Positions 26,360-35,991 of a stretch of DNA of 64,000 bases are shown piece after piece (the stretch's first letter is position 1; each line of letters opens with the position of its first letter). The notes under the pieces are model-generated. The model was not told the origin of the DNA and searched no databases. It worked only from the letters and a program-made list of their open reading frames with translations. Location: assembly GCF_036327755.1 (NCBI RefSeq), contig NZ_CP109596.1, positions 248,001 to 312,000 on the forward strand, given 5' to 3'. This DNA comes from Nocardia sp. NBC_01503. GTDB lineage: Bacteria > Actinomycetota > Actinomycetes > Mycobacteriales > Mycobacteriaceae. The translations under genes were made by a program, and so were the position numbers.

Positions 26360-26896
26360 ATGGCTGTCCTGGACATCCCGCAGCGGGCCACGATGCCCGG
26401 CACTGCGCTGGTCGACGCCTACGCATATGGCACCGAGGCGATGGTCTCCGGAACCGAGGCCGTGCGTACCGCCGGCGTCCGCTGGACCGGACAGCTCGGC
26501 GCGTGGCTGCGCAGTGAGCACGCCTTCGCGCAGCTGATTCGCTTCGCCCTCGTCGGCGGCCTCAGCAATATCGGTTATCTGATGCTCTTCCTCGCCTTCT
26601 ACGGCGGTGGCCCGCAGCTGGCCAATCTGGCCGGATCCATCGTGAGCACCGCGGTCGCCAATGAACTGCATCGGCGGCTCACCTTCCACGCGGCCGGTCG
26701 GGTGCGCTGGTTCACCGCACAGCTCGAGGGCGGCGGGCTGGCACTGGCCGGTCTGGCCATCACCTCGGCGGGGCTGGCGATCCTGGAGTCCACCGCACCG
26801 GGCATGGGCGATATCGCCGAAGCCGCCGCGGTACTCGCGATCACGGCCGCCGTCGGCACCATCCGCTTCCTGACCCTGCGGCTCTGGGTCTTCTGA
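26360..26896 (+). CDS. GtrA-like membrane protein
   Basis: The protein of about 178 residues begins with a ~45-residue soluble lead. Four membrane helices follow in the GtrA pattern: QLIRFALVGGLSNIGYLMLFLAFY, LANLAGSIVSTAVANELHRRLTF (with the conserved N-x-x-x-x-R-x-x-TF), then two C-terminal helices ending TIRFLTLRLWVF. GtrA proteins are implicated in moving lipid-linked sugars across the membrane. ATG 26360 is preferred (GAGGGA about 8 nt upstream); ATG 26354 is also possible. No glycosyltransferase is adjacent. Confidence 0.85.
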   Translation: MAVLDIPQRATMPGTALVDAYAYGTEAMVSGTEAVRTAGVRWTGQLGAWLRSEHAFAQLIRFALVGGLSNIGYLMLFLAFYGGGPQLANLAGSIVSTAVANELHRRLTFHAAGRVRWFTAQLEGGGLALAGLAITSAGLAILESTAPGMGDIAEAAAVLAITAAVGTIRFLTLRLWVF

Positions 26897-26909
26897 CCGC
26901 TGCGCCACC

Positions 26910-26955
26910 CGAATCCTCGCACTCGCCGAAAAACGGCAAGGCGTGCGAGGATTCG
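26910..26955 (+). terminator. Terminator after the GtrA-like gene
   Basis: A perfect 13-bp inverted repeat (CGAATCCTCGCAC and complement) lies 14 bp after the stop, with a nested GCCG/CGGC stem in the loop, followed by TCATTTCC. It is a strong candidate intrinsic terminator. Confidence 0.8.
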
Positions 26956-27167
26956 TCATTTCCGGGATAGGGGAACCCGCTCGGTGCTGCCTGCGTCCAA
27001 GCAAGCACAGACCGATTGAGAGGGGTTCCGACCATGCAGAGATCGCACGGATGCCTTGGCGGACGGCAAGATACCCGCCGCCCCGCACCCCCGCGCCCCG
27101 CCGGGAGGGTCCACGCGTCCTGCGTCAGACATGGCTGGCGGCGCGGACGCCCACGCGGGGAGGGCGA

Positions 27168-28244
27168 ATGAGCCCGTCGCGGAAGTCCGAGCCGGTGAGT
27201 GAGCCGAGTCTCCGACAGCTTTGCGCGCCAAAGCGATTGACCCGACGACTGCTCGAGGGGTGCGAGCCGTCGGTGGACTGGGCTCCCGCTCGCGGGCAGA
27301 CACCGACGCCCGCACCGGGGCGCACGGGAACGGCGACGCGCGGCGGCGGGTCAGCGCCCGAGGGTTCCTCCGCACCATGGGCGATCTCGCTGGCCGCAGG
27401 GGTTCCCGCGCGGAATTGGCGGGAACGGCATCGGTTGCTGATCGAGGCGGTGCTACCGGATATGGCCGCCGGGACGGTGGTCAGTCATCAATCCGCCGCC
27501 GTGCTGTACGGCGCTCCGCTGTGGCGTACACCGCTGGATCGAGTCGTGGTGACCCGCAACCGGCGTGGCGGCGGCCGCACCCGGCCGTACACGAAAGTGC
27601 ATGGCTCACCGCTGGATTCGGCCGTGGAGATCGACGGGCTGCTCGTCACCCCACCCGCGCGCACGGTGATCGATCTGGCCCTGTCCCTGCCGTTCGAAGC
27701 GGCGGTGGTGGCGTGCGATGCGCTGACCGGAACCTTCGGTCTCACCGAAGCCGAACTGGGCGAAGAACTCTCGCTCGCGCGCTGCCGTCACGGCATAGCG
27801 CAGGCCAAGCGGGTGGTCGCGGCGCTGGATGGCCGGAGCCGAAGCGCGGGTGAGTCTCTGAGCCGCCTCATGCTCGGCCGCCGAGGTCTCCCGCTCCCCC
27901 GCACCCAGGGCAATGTGCTGACCCCCGACGGCCGTTTCGTGGGCCGGGTGGCCTTCTACTACGAGGAGTTCGCCACCCTCTGCGAATTCGACGGGCCACT
28001 GCGCTACGGCCGTCTGCTACACCGCGCGGACAATGTCCCCGAGGCCCTGCGCCGCGAACAGATCCGCGAAACCTGCTTGCGCGCCTTGGGCTTTCAGGTC
28101 GTCAGGTGGACCTGGAACGACCTGCACACCGATGCCCCCGCGCGCCGCCTACGCGCCGCGCTGTCCCGGCCGCGCCGCGCCGAGGGCCGCGTAGCACCAG
28201 CCCCGGCACCCGCGCCGCGCCGAATTTCGGCCCAACGGCTATAG
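27168..28244 (+). CDS. AbiEi/DUF559-like protein (possible lone antitoxin-type protein)
   Basis: The protein of about 358 residues has an N-terminal region with PSLRQLCAPKRLTRRLL. A central AbiEi-like segment follows (VVSHQSAAVLYGAPLW, DRVVVTRNRRGGG, VEIDGLLVTPPARTVIDLAL). The C-terminal part resembles DUF559/Vsr-like nuclease folds (CEFDGPLRYG, RREQIRETCLRALGFQVVRWTWNDL). Many actinobacterial genomes carry several such genes without a partner toxin; none is adjacent here. ATG 27168 has GGGGAGGG just upstream. A GTG at 26943 lies inside the preceding terminator and is rejected. Confidence 0.7.
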   Translation: MSPSRKSEPVSEPSLRQLCAPKRLTRRLLEGCEPSVDWAPARGQTPTPAPGRTGTATRGGGSAPEGSSAPWAISLAAGVPARNWRERHRLLIEAVLPDMAAGTVVSHQSAAVLYGAPLWRTPLDRVVVTRNRRGGGRTRPYTKVHGSPLDSAVEIDGLLVTPPARTVIDLALSLPFEAAVVACDALTGTFGLTEAELGEELSLARCRHGIAQAKRVVAALDGRSRSAGESLSRLMLGRRGLPLPRTQGNVLTPDGRFVGRVAFYYEEFATLCEFDGPLRYGRLLHRADNVPEALRREQIRETCLRALGFQVVRWTWNDLHTDAPARRLRAALSRPRRAEGRVAPAPAPAPRRISAQRL

Positions 28245-28265
28245 GGACCTCGCCGAAACCGCGCC

Positions 28266-28294
28266 GGGTGGGCACCAGCGGAAGGTGCCCACCC
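28266..28294 (+). terminator. Terminator after the AbiEi/DUF559-like gene
   Basis: GGGTGGGCACC and GGTGCCCACCC form a perfect 11-bp stem with a 7-nt loop, 21 bp after the stop codon. Only a weak T content follows. Confidence 0.7.
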
Positions 28295-28341
28295 GATGCG
28301 GTTACTGAAAATACAGTCGTGGTGTCGTCGACCACCTCGTC

Positions 28342-28424
28342 ATTCCCGCATGCTTTTGGCGGGAATCCACCGAAATCAGCTGAGCCACTTCAGGTGTGGA
28401 TCCCGGCCGAACGCACGCCGGGAT
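28342..28424. repeat. Interspersed palindromic element, copy A (two hairpins)
   Basis: Hairpin 1 (28342-28366) pairs ATTCCCGC with GCGGGAAT around a loop ending GCTTTTG. Hairpin 2 (28400-28424) pairs ATCCCGGC with GCCGGGAT. A related unit (CCTCGAC, then ATCCCGGC ... GCTTTTG ... GCCGGGAT) occurs at 50354-50385. It looks like a short non-coding dispersed repeat of the genome and fills most of the 226-bp gap between the AbiEi-like gene and coaD. Confidence 0.6.
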
Positions 28425-28470
28425 GGCGGGATGGGATCACGCGTTGAACCTCAGCAGTGTGCGGCGACGC

Positions 28471-28956
28471 TCAGCCGCGGTTCTCGGCGATCCGGGCGAT
28501 CAGCGCCTTGTGCACGGCCGGCGGCAGCAGATCGGAGATATCGCCACCGTAGGCGGCGACCTCCTTCACCAGCGAACTCGAGACGAAGCCGTACTCCGGA
28601 TCGGTCGCGATGAAGTACGTATCCACGCCCGTGAGTTTGCGATTCATCTGCGCCATCTGCATCTCGTACCCGAGGTCGGTGGCATCGCGCAGCCCCTTGA
28701 CGATGGCGCTGACGCCCTGCTCCTTGGCGAAATCGACCAACAGCCCGCGCCAGGACTCGACCCGCACGTTCGGCAGGTGCGCGGTCACCTCCCGAATGAG
28801 CTCCATGCGCTCCTCGACGGTGAACATCCCCTTCTTGTTGGGGTTCACCACCACCGTGACGATCACCTCGTCGAACTGCTCGGCGGCCCGCTCGAATACA
28901 TCAAGATGTCCATTGGTCACGGGATCGAAGGACCCCGGGCACAGTGCTCCAGCCAT
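28471..28956 (-). CDS. coaD: Phosphopantetheine adenylyltransferase
   Basis: This fourth-stage coenzyme A enzyme adenylates 4'-phosphopantetheine. The 161-residue length is typical. The nucleotidyltransferase motif [17 protein letters not shown] holds the T/HxGH signature; [18 protein letters not shown] and the C-terminal [20 protein letters not shown] are family-specific. It follows rsmD in the same direction with a 35-bp gap. Confidence 0.98.
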   Translation of the reverse strand: MAGALCPGSFDPVTNGHLDVFERAAEQFDEVIVTVVVNPNKKGMFTVEERMELIREVTAHLPNVRVESWRGLLVDFAKEQGVSAIVKGLRDATDLGYEMQMAQMNRKLTGVDTYFIATDPEYGFVSSSLVKEVAAYGGDISDLLPPAVHKALIARIAENRG

Positions 28957-28991
28957 GGTCGAACGCTACCGCAGTCCGACCGTGCCGGTTC

Positions 28992-29585
28992 CTACGGCTC
29001 GTACTCGGCCAGGTCCAGCCGAGTTTCGCCGTAGGCGCGGGGCTTCGAGGGTGAATAACCCTTGGGCCAGGTGATTTCCGGGGAGCGGGTGGAGCGTTCG
29101 ACCACGACGAGAGCGCCTTCGTGGAGCCAGCCGCCTTCGGCCAGGGCCAGTAGATCGGCGTTCACCTCATCGACCTCGACCGCGTAGGGCGGATCGGAGA
29201 ACACGAGGTCGTACGGGCCGCCCGGTGGGGATGAGGGAGCCAGAGCGAGTGCGCCTACGGCGTTGCGGCCCAACGTGCCCGCGACGGTGTTCATTCGCAG
29301 GTCCGCGCCGGGGAGGCCGAGGTCCGAGATATTGCCGCGGATGATCGCGGCTGCCTTGCGGTCGGATTCGACCAACAACGCGTGGGATGCGCCGCGGGAC
29401 AACGCTTCCAGGCCGAGGGCACCCGAGCCCGCGTAGAGGTCGAGGGCGCGGATGTCGTCGAAGTCCATGCGGGCGGCGAGGAGGTTGAACAGCGCCTCGC
29501 GGACCCGGTCGGAGGTGGGGCGGGTGCCCGCGGGCGGGACGCGTAGTCGGCGTCCGCCCGCGGTACCGGAGATGATGCGGGTCAT
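28992..29585 (-). CDS. rsmD: 16S rRNA (guanine(966)-N2)-methyltransferase
   Basis: The 197-residue SAM-dependent methyltransferase modifies G966 of 16S rRNA. The start ATG 29585 gives TRIISGTAGGRRLRVPP, the family N-terminus; a longer frame exists upstream. RALDLYAGSGALGLEALSRGA is the SAM-binding loop and DLVFSDPPYAVE contains the catalytic (D/N)PPY motif. It lies between pyc and coaD, all on the minus strand. Confidence 0.97.
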   Translation of the reverse strand: MTRIISGTAGGRRLRVPPAGTRPTSDRVREALFNLLAARMDFDDIRALDLYAGSGALGLEALSRGASHALLVESDRKAAAIIRGNISDLGLPGADLRMNTVAGTLGRNAVGALALAPSSPPGGPYDLVFSDPPYAVEVDEVNADLLALAEGGWLHEGALVVVERSTRSPEITWPKGYSPSKPRAYGETRLDLAEYEP

Positions 29586-29661
29586 CGGTGAGCCGCCGAT
29601 CCTCCCCGCGCGCACGACAACGCGTGCGGCGCGGGGGCGGCGGTTGGCCGGGGGCGGCGCA

Positions 29662-32600
29662 TCATTCGGCCGCGGCCTCGGTGAGGCGCAGTTCGACCAG
29701 TAGATCGCCGCCCTCGACCTGCTGAACCTTGCCGATGGCGACGCGGCGGACCGTGCCGGAGCGCGGCGCGGTGATGGCGGCCTCCATCTTCATGGCCTCG
29801 ATGGTGCCGATGGTGTCGCCCGCGGAGACCGAATCGCCTTCGGAGACAGCGAGGGTCACCACACCGGCGAACGGCGCGGCGATATGGCCGCCATTGGTCT
29901 TGTCGGCCTTCTCCGCGGTGGGCACCTCGCTGGCGATGGAGCGGTCGCGCACCGTGATGGGGCGCAACTGGCCGTTGAGAATGCACATGACGGTGCGCAT
30001 ACCGCGCTCGTCGGGTTCGGAGATGGCCTCCAGGCCGATGAGCAGGGTGACGCCCTTGTCGAGTTGGACGCGGTGTTCCTCGTCGTGGCGCAGGCCGTAG
30101 AAGAACTGGTTGGCGGAGAGCCCGGTGGTATCGCCGAATTTCTCGCGGTGGGCGAGGAATTCGGAGGTGGGCCCGGGGAACAGCAGATTGTTGAGGGTGG
30201 CGCGGCGTTCGGCGGAGGTGCCGTTCAGGCCCGCCTCGTCATCGGCGGTGAGCTGGGTTTCGGGCTTGGCCGGACCGCGACCGGCCAAAGCCCGGCTGCG
30301 GAAGGGTTCGGGCCAGCCGCCGGCGGGGGTACCGAGTTCGCCACGCAGGAAACCGATTACGGAGTCCGGGATGTCGTAACGGCCCGGATCGCTGGCGAAG
30401 TCCTCGACGTCCACGCCGCTGCCGACGAGCGCCAGGGCCAGGTCGCCGACGACCTTGGAGGACGGGGTGACCTTGACCAAGCGGCCCAGGAGCCGGTCCG
30501 CCGCAGCGTATTTGGCCTCGACCTCTTCGAATTGATCACCGAGGCCCAGCGCGATGGCCTGCTGGCGCAGGTTCGACAGCTGACCGCCCGGGATCTCGTG
30601 GTGGTACACCCGACCCGTCGGGCCCGGCAGCCCGGATTCGAAGGGCGCGTACACCTTTCGCAGCGACTCCCAGTACGGCTCGAGATCGCAGACGTGCTGC
30701 AGGTTGAGCCCGGTGTCGTACGGCGAATTCGCCGCCGCCGCAACGATTGCCGAGAGCGCGGGCTGAGAGGTGGTGCCCGCCATGGGCGCCGAGGCGCCGT
30801 CGACGGCATCGGCACCGGCCTGCCACGCGGAGAGGTAGGTGGCCAGCTGACCACCGGGAGTGTCGTGGGTGTGTACGTGCACCGGCAGATCGAATTCGCG
30901 GCGCAGCGCGGTCACCAGGGTCGCGGCGGCGGGTGCGCGCAGCAGTCCGGCCATATCCTTGATGCCGATGATGTGCGCCCCGGCCTCGACGATCTGCTCG
31001 GCGAGCTTGAGGTAGTAGTCGAGGGTGTACAGATTCTCGTTCGGATCCGACAGGTCGCCGGTGTAGCTCATGGCGACTTCCGCTACGGCGGTGCCGGTTT
31101 CGCAGACCGCGTCGATGGCGGGGCGCATCTGGTCGACATTGTTGAGCGCGTCGAAGATGCGGAAGATGTCGATACCGGTCGCGGTGGCCTCGGAAACGAA
31201 TGCGCGCGTGACCTTTTCGGGGTACGGGGTGTAGCCGACGGTATTGCGGCCGCGCAGCAGCATCTGCAGGTTGATATTCGGCACGGCTTCACGCAGCGCG
31301 GCCAGGCGCTCCCACGGGTCCTCGTACAGGAAGCGCAGTGCCACGTCATAGGTTGCGCCGCCCCAGCATTCGATGGACAACAGCTCCGGCGTCAGCCGCG
31401 CCACATGCCCGGCGACATCGAGCAGACCGTTGGTGCGCACCCGGGTGGCGAGCAGCGACTGGTGCGCGTCACGGAAGGTGGTGTCGGTGACGGCCACACC
31501 CGACTGCTGACGCAGCGCCTTGGCGAAGCCCTCGGGGCCCAGTGTCAGCAGTCGCTGCCGCGATCCGGCGGGCGGCGGCACGGTCATATCGAGGGCGGGC
31601 AGTTTGTCGTGCGGGTACAGCTTGGTGGGCCGGGTGCCGTGCGGCTTGTTCACCGTGACGTCGGCCAGATAGTTCAGGATCTTGGTGCCGCGGTCGGCGG
31701 AGCTCTTGAGCGTGAGCAGTTGCGGCCGCTCGTCGATGAACGAGGTGGTGACGTGTCCGGCGCGGAAGTCCGGATCATCCAGGACCGCCATCAGGAACGG
31801 GATATTGGTCGTGACGCCACGAATACGGAATTCGGCGACGGCACGACGGGCGCGCGCCATGGCGGTCTGGAAGTCACGGCCGCGGCAGGTGAGCTTGACC
31901 AGCATGGAGTCGAAGTGCGCGCCTACCTCCGCGCCGACATTGGTGCCGCCGTCCAGGCGCACACCCGCGCCGCCGGGTGAGCGGTAGCCGGTGATCCGGC
32001 CGGTGTCCGGCCGGAAGCCGTTGGCCGGGTCCTCGGTGGTGATCCGGCACTGCAGGGCGGCGCCCCGGATGACGATCGAATCCTGGCTCAGGCCGAGCTC
32101 TCGCAGGGACTCCCCCGCCGCGATGCGCATCTGCGACTGCACCAGGTCGACATCGGTGATCTCCTCGGTCACCGTGTGCTCGACCTGGATACGCGGATTC
32201 ATCTCGATGAACACATGCTTTCCGCGCTCATCCAGCAGGAACTCCACCGTGCCCGCGCACGAGTAGCCAATCTCCTTGGCGAAGGCCACCGCGTCGGCGC
32301 AGATGCGTTCGCGCAGTTCGGGATCCAGATTCGGTGCGGGGGCCATCTCGATGACCTTCTGATGCCGCCGCTGTAGCGAGCAGTCCCGCTCGTACAGGTG
32401 GATGACATTGCCCTGCTGATCGGCGAGGATCTGCACCTCGATATGCCGGGGGTTGATCACCGCCTGCTCGAGGAACACCGTGGCGTCACCGAACGCGGAT
32501 TCGGCCTCGCGCGCGGCGGCTTCGATGGCCTCGCGCAGCTGCGCCTTATCCGCCACGCGGCGCATACCGCGCCCGCCACCACCGGCGACGGCCTTGACGA

Positions 32601-33066
32601 AGACCGGGAACTCCATGGTCTCGGCGGCGGCCATCAACTCGTTCACATCCGAGGACGGCTCACTCGAAGCCAGCACCGGCAGTCCGGCGGCCTTGGCGGC
32701 GGCGATGGCCCGCGCCTTGTTGCCGGTCAGCTCCAGCACATTCGAGGACGGACCGACGAAGGTGATGCCCTCGGCCGCACAGGCCGCGGCCAGGTCCGGG
32801 TTCTCGGAAAGAAAACCGTAACCGGGGTAGATGGCATCGGCTCCGGAAGTCTTGGCGGCCTTGATGATTTCGGCGATGGACAGATAAGCCCGCACCGGGT
32901 GTCCCGGTTCGCCGATCTGGTACGCCTCGTCGGCCTTGAGCCGGTGGACCGAATTGCGGTCCTCGTACGGGAACACCGCGACGGTGCCGATGCCGAGTTC
33001 GTAGGCCGCGCGGAACGCGCGAATGGCGATCTCGCCGCGGTTGGCGACCAGGACTTTGGAGAACAT
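29662..33066 (-). CDS. pyc: Pyruvate carboxylase
   Basis: This anaplerotic enzyme carboxylates pyruvate to oxaloacetate with ATP, bicarbonate and biotin. The 1134-residue chain shows a biotin carboxylase domain (VLVANRGEIAIRAFRAAYELG; GGGGRGMRRV; FIEMNPRIQVEHTVTEE). The carboxyltransferase domain begins near TDTTFRDAHQSLLATRVR and includes IFDALNNVDQM. The C-terminal biotinyl domain has the acceptor lysine in IEAMKMEA. All catalytic domains are in one chain, as in M. tuberculosis Pca. Confidence 0.98.
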   Translation of the reverse strand: MFSKVLVANRGEIAIRAFRAAYELGIGTVAVFPYEDRNSVHRLKADEAYQIGEPGHPVRAYLSIAEIIKAAKTSGADAIYPGYGFLSENPDLAAACAAEGITFVGPSSNVLELTGNKARAIAAAKAAGLPVLASSEPSSDVNELMAAAETMEFPVFVKAVAGGGGRGMRRVADKAQLREAIEAAAREAESAFGDATVFLEQAVINPRHIEVQILADQQGNVIHLYERDCSLQRRHQKVIEMAPAPNLDPELRERICADAVAFAKEIGYSCAGTVEFLLDERGKHVFIEMNPRIQVEHTVTEEITDVDLVQSQMRIAAGESLRELGLSQDSIVIRGAALQCRITTEDPANGFRPDTGRITGYRSPGGAGVRLDGGTNVGAEVGAHFDSMLVKLTCRGRDFQTAMARARRAVAEFRIRGVTTNIPFLMAVLDDPDFRAGHVTTSFIDERPQLLTLKSSADRGTKILNYLADVTVNKPHGTRPTKLYPHDKLPALDMTVPPPAGSRQRLLTLGPEGFAKALRQQSGVAVTDTTFRDAHQSLLATRVRTNGLLDVAGHVARLTPELLSIECWGGATYDVALRFLYEDPWERLAALREAVPNINLQMLLRGRNTVGYTPYPEKVTRAFVSEATATGIDIFRIFDALNNVDQMRPAIDAVCETGTAVAEVAMSYTGDLSDPNENLYTLDYYLKLAEQIVEAGAHIIGIKDMAGLLRAPAAATLVTALRREFDLPVHVHTHDTPGGQLATYLSAWQAGADAVDGASAPMAGTTSQPALSAIVAAAANSPYDTGLNLQHVCDLEPYWESLRKVYAPFESGLPGPTGRVYHHEIPGGQLSNLRQQAIALGLGDQFEEVEAKYAAADRLLGRLVKVTPSSKVVGDLALALVGSGVDVEDFASDPGRYDIPDSVIGFLRGELGTPAGGWPEPFRSRALAGRGPAKPETQLTADDEAGLNGTSAERRATLNNLLFPGPTSEFLAHREKFGDTTGLSANQFFYGLRHDEEHRVQLDKGVTLLIGLEAISEPDERGMRTVMCILNGQLRPITVRDRSIASEVPTAEKADKTNGGHIAAPFAGVVTLAVSEGDSVSAGDTIGTIEAMKMEAAITAPRSGTVRRVAIGKVQQVEGGDLLVELRLTEAAAE

Positions 33067-33329
33067 TCGACCAAGGTACCTGGCCGGGTGTGTCGAATGG
33101 GCATCGAAGTCACCTTCGCAGCAATCTTCACAGTCACATACCGGTCGGTTGCGAATTTGTGTTCATCACCTGGACACATGGGCTGCGGTGAGGTTAGCGG
33201 GCGGCGCGCAGACGGATTCGCCGACTTGCTAAGGCCGCACGGGGGAAATCCGCCCGCACGAGATCCATGGCGAAGCCGATATGCTTCGGGGGCAATCGGT
33301 TCACGCGGTATCGATGGTGGAGGAGCCCC

Positions 33330-33530
33330 TCCCGTCGGCGCCGGGTGTCGAAGCCGGTCCATCCCCCGGGTGGTCCGGTGAGAGGGAAGCTGGTGAGAAT
33401 CCGGCACTGTCCCGCAGCGGTATGCAGGAACGACCGCCGTCATCAGCACTGGGCATGGACCTGGGAAGCGACGGCCAGTAGGTCGGCCGAATCGGCCGGT
33501 GCCCGCGAGTCCGAAGACCTGCCGAATGCG
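33330..33530 (+). promoter_or_regulatory. Cobalamin riboswitch upstream of metE
   Basis: The leader carries the core of the B12 aptamer: GGGAAGCTGGTGAGAATCC, then GGCACTGTCCCGCAGCGGTA. Later comes the B12-box end GTCCGAAGACCTGCC at about 33509-33523. Position on the same strand about 150 bp before metE fits the known design in which adenosyl- or methylcobalamin shuts off the B12-independent methionine synthase. Exact boundaries are approximate. Confidence 0.9.
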
Positions 33531-33551
33531 CCGGATACGCCGTATCCGGCG
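33529..33551 (+). promoter_or_regulatory. Stable hairpin just after the riboswitch (candidate expression platform)
   Basis: CGCCGGATAC, loop GCC, then GTATCCGGCG form a perfect 10-bp stem directly 3' of the B12 box. No U-tract follows. A second 6-bp stem (CACCGT/ACGGTG) lies at 33594-33609. The hairpin may be the switching terminator or anti-antiterminator of the riboswitch. Confidence 0.6.
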
Positions 33552-33679
33552 GTCGACGCCTCGTGGATCGGGTGGACGGGCCGGAGCTTGCCGCACCGTG
33601 CGAACGGTGACCTAGGGCTACCCGGATTCGCGCCACCCCTGGGCGGCGGCCAGTGACTTTGGAACACTGGAGCACACCC

Positions 33680-35941
33680 GTGACCAACACCTCCCCTTTC
33701 ACCGCAACGGTTCTCGGCCTGCCCCGTATCGGGCCGCGCCGCGAACTCAAGCGCGCGATCGAGTCCTACTGGGCGGGACGCACCGGAGCGGACGAGCTGC
33801 ACGCCGTCGCCGCCGACCTGCGCCGCAATCAGCTCACCGGGCTCATCGCGGCCGGACTGGATTCGATTCCGGTCGGCACCTTCTCCTACTACGACCAGAT
33901 GCTGGACACCGCCGTCATGTTCGGCGCGCTGCCCGAGCGGGTCGCCGGTATCGCCGATCCGCTGGACCGATACTTCGCGGCGGCGCGCGGAACCGACACC
34001 GTGGAACCGCTGGAGATGACCAAGTGGTTCGACACCAACTACCACTACCTGGTGCCCGAGTTCGGTGCGCGGACCGAATTCGCCCTCGATGCGACCAAGC
34101 TGCTCGACGAATTACGCGAGGCACTCGCGCTGGATGTGCCCGCGCGGCCGGTGGTGATCGGCCCGCTGACCTTCTTGAAGCTGGCCAAGGACGCCGCGGG
34201 CGATCCGCTGCGGCGTATCGACGCGCTGCTGCCGCTCTACCTCGATCTGCTGGCGCAGCTCGCCGCGGCCGGAGCGACCTGGGTGCAGATCGATGAACCG
34301 GTGCTGGTCACCGATCTGAGCGAGGCCGAGATCGCGCTCGCCGCAAGGGTTTACCAGGAGTTGTCGGCCGCCGATGCGCGACCCGCACTGCTGGTGGCCA
34401 CCTACTTCGGCCGTCCCGGTGTGGCGCTGGCGGCGATCGCGGGCACCGCGGTCGAGGGTATCGCCCTGGACTTCACCGAGGGCGTGACGGTCAGCGATGT
34501 GGCGGCGCTTCCGGCGCTGGCGACCAAGCTGGTGGTGGCGGGCGTGGTGAACGGCCGCAATGTGTGGCGCACCGACGCCGATCGGGCACTGGCCACCCTG
34601 GGCACGCTGCTGGGCAGCACCGGCGCGCTGGTGGTCGCCACCTCCGGTTCGCTACTGCACGTACCGTATTCGCTCGATGTCGAGACCGGGATCGATCCGG
34701 CGCTGCGGTCGTGGCTGGCGTTCGGTGCGGAGAAGGTCGTCGAGGTGCGATTGCTGGCCACCGCACTGCACCAGGGCACCGAGGCGGTCGCCGACGAATT
34801 GGTCTCCACGCGTGCGGCTCTGGCGTCGAGGGCCACCGATCCACGATTGCGCGATGACACCGTGCGCGCCCGGTTGCGCACCCTCGGCGCGGCCGCCACC
34901 CATCGCGCACCCGCCGCGGAACGCCGTGTGCTGCAACAGGAACGACTGCGCCTTCCGCTGCTGCCGACCACCACCATCGGCTCCTACCCGCAGACCCCCG
35001 CCATCCGCAAGGATCGTGCCGCTCTGGTCAAGGGCGATATCACCGTCGAGCAGTACAACGACCGCATGCGTGCCGAGATCGCGGAGGTCATCGCGCTACA
35101 GGAGAAGCTGGGCCTGGATGTACTGGTGCACGGTGAGCCCGAGCGCAATGACATGGTGCAGTACTTCGCCGAACAGCTCACCGGTTTCCAGGCCACGGCC
35201 AATGGCTGGGTGCAGTCCTACGGCACCCGCTGCGTCCGGCCGCCGATCCTGTTCGGCGATGTGGCGCGGCCGCATCCGATGACGGTCGAGTGGATCGGCT
35301 ACGCCCAGTCGCTCACCGACAAACCGGTCAAGGGCATGCTCACCGGTCCAGTGACGATTCTGGCGTGGTCGTTCGTCCGCGATGACCAGCCCATCGCGGA
35401 TACCGCCCGCCAGGTGGCGCTCGCCATCCGCGACGAGACGGTGGATCTGCAGGCCGCGGGCATCCGCATCATCCAGGTCGACGAGCCCGCGCTGCGCGAA
35501 CTCCTCCCCCTGCGCTCGGAAGCCAAAGCCGCATACCTGGATTGGGCCGTCGGCGCCTTCCGCCTGGCCACCGCGGGCGTCTCCGATGCCACCCAGATCC
35601 ACACCCACCTGTGCTACTCGGAGTTCGGTGAGGTGATCGGCGCCATCGCCGCCCTCGACGCCGACGTCACCTCCATCGAAGCGGCCCGCTCCCATATGGA
35701 GGTCCTCGACGACCTCAACGCCGCGGGCTTCGCCCTCGGCGTCGGCCCGGGCGTCTACGACATCCACTCCCCCCGCGTCCCCGAGACCGCCGAGATCACC
35801 ACCTCCCTCCGGGAGGCCCTGAAAGCCGTTCCCGCCGAACGCCTCTGGGTCAACCCGGACTGTGGCCTGAAAACCCGCGGCCCCGCCGAGGTGGAGGCAG
35901 CCCTGCGCAATATGGTCGCCGCCGCCCGAACCGTCCGCTGA
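33680..35941 (+). CDS. metE: Cobalamin-independent methionine synthase
   Basis: MetE transfers a methyl group from methyltetrahydropteroyl-triglutamate to homocysteine. The 753-residue protein has the two-barrel layout: N-terminal [25 protein letters not shown], and a C-terminal catalytic barrel beginning [12 protein letters not shown] with zinc ligands in [13 protein letters not shown] (His, Cys) and a later Cys in [12 protein letters not shown] prefer GTG 33680, with GGAG 7 nt upstream, over GTG 33653. Expression should be repressed by B12 through the upstream riboswitch. Confidence 0.98.
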   Translation: MTNTSPFTATVLGLPRIGPRRELKRAIESYWAGRTGADELHAVAADLRRNQLTGLIAAGLDSIPVGTFSYYDQMLDTAVMFGALPERVAGIADPLDRYFAAARGTDTVEPLEMTKWFDTNYHYLVPEFGARTEFALDATKLLDELREALALDVPARPVVIGPLTFLKLAKDAAGDPLRRIDALLPLYLDLLAQLAAAGATWVQIDEPVLVTDLSEAEIALAARVYQELSAADARPALLVATYFGRPGVALAAIAGTAVEGIALDFTEGVTVSDVAALPALATKLVVAGVVNGRNVWRTDADRALATLGTLLGSTGALVVATSGSLLHVPYSLDVETGIDPALRSWLAFGAEKVVEVRLLATALHQGTEAVADELVSTRAALASRATDPRLRDDTVRARLRTLGAAATHRAPAAERRVLQQERLRLPLLPTTTIGSYPQTPAIRKDRAALVKGDITVEQYNDRMRAEIAEVIALQEKLGLDVLVHGEPERNDMVQYFAEQLTGFQATANGWVQSYGTRCVRPPILFGDVARPHPMTVEWIGYAQSLTDKPVKGMLTGPVTILAWSFVRDDQPIADTARQVALAIRDETVDLQAAGIRIIQVDEPALRELLPLRSEAKAAYLDWAVGAFRLATAGVSDATQIHTHLCYSEFGEVIGAIAALDADVTSIEAARSHMEVLDDLNAAGFALGVGPGVYDIHSPRVPETAEITTSLREALKAVPAERLWVNPDCGLKTRGPAEVEAALRNMVAAARTVR

Positions 35942-35952
35942 CCTGACGGTGC

Positions 35953-35980
35953 GCTGGTCCCTGCTTCGCCAGGGGCCAGC
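35953..35980. terminator. Hairpin between convergent metE and serine hydrolase genes
   Basis: GCTGG-T-CCCTG pairs with CAGGG-G-CCAGC (11 pairs including one T-G wobble) around a 6-nt loop. It lies 11 bp after the metE stop and 11 bp from the stop of the opposite gene, so it may serve both. Confidence 0.65.
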
Positions 35981-35991
35981 CCACCGGTCTG

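Noticed and set aside
26943..27167. Upstream GTG start for the AbiEi/DUF559-like gene
   Set aside because: The GTG lies in the 3' arm of the preceding terminator hairpin, and the added residues look random; ATG 27168 has a good ribosome site.
29884..31980. Plus-strand frame of nearly 700 codons antisense to pyc
   Set aside because: Shadow of the pyruvate carboxylase gene; His/Gln/Gly-rich product with no domain.
33300..33530. SAM or T-box riboswitch ahead of metE
   Set aside because: The conserved B12-box and aptamer core are present instead; no SAM-I or T-box motif is seen.
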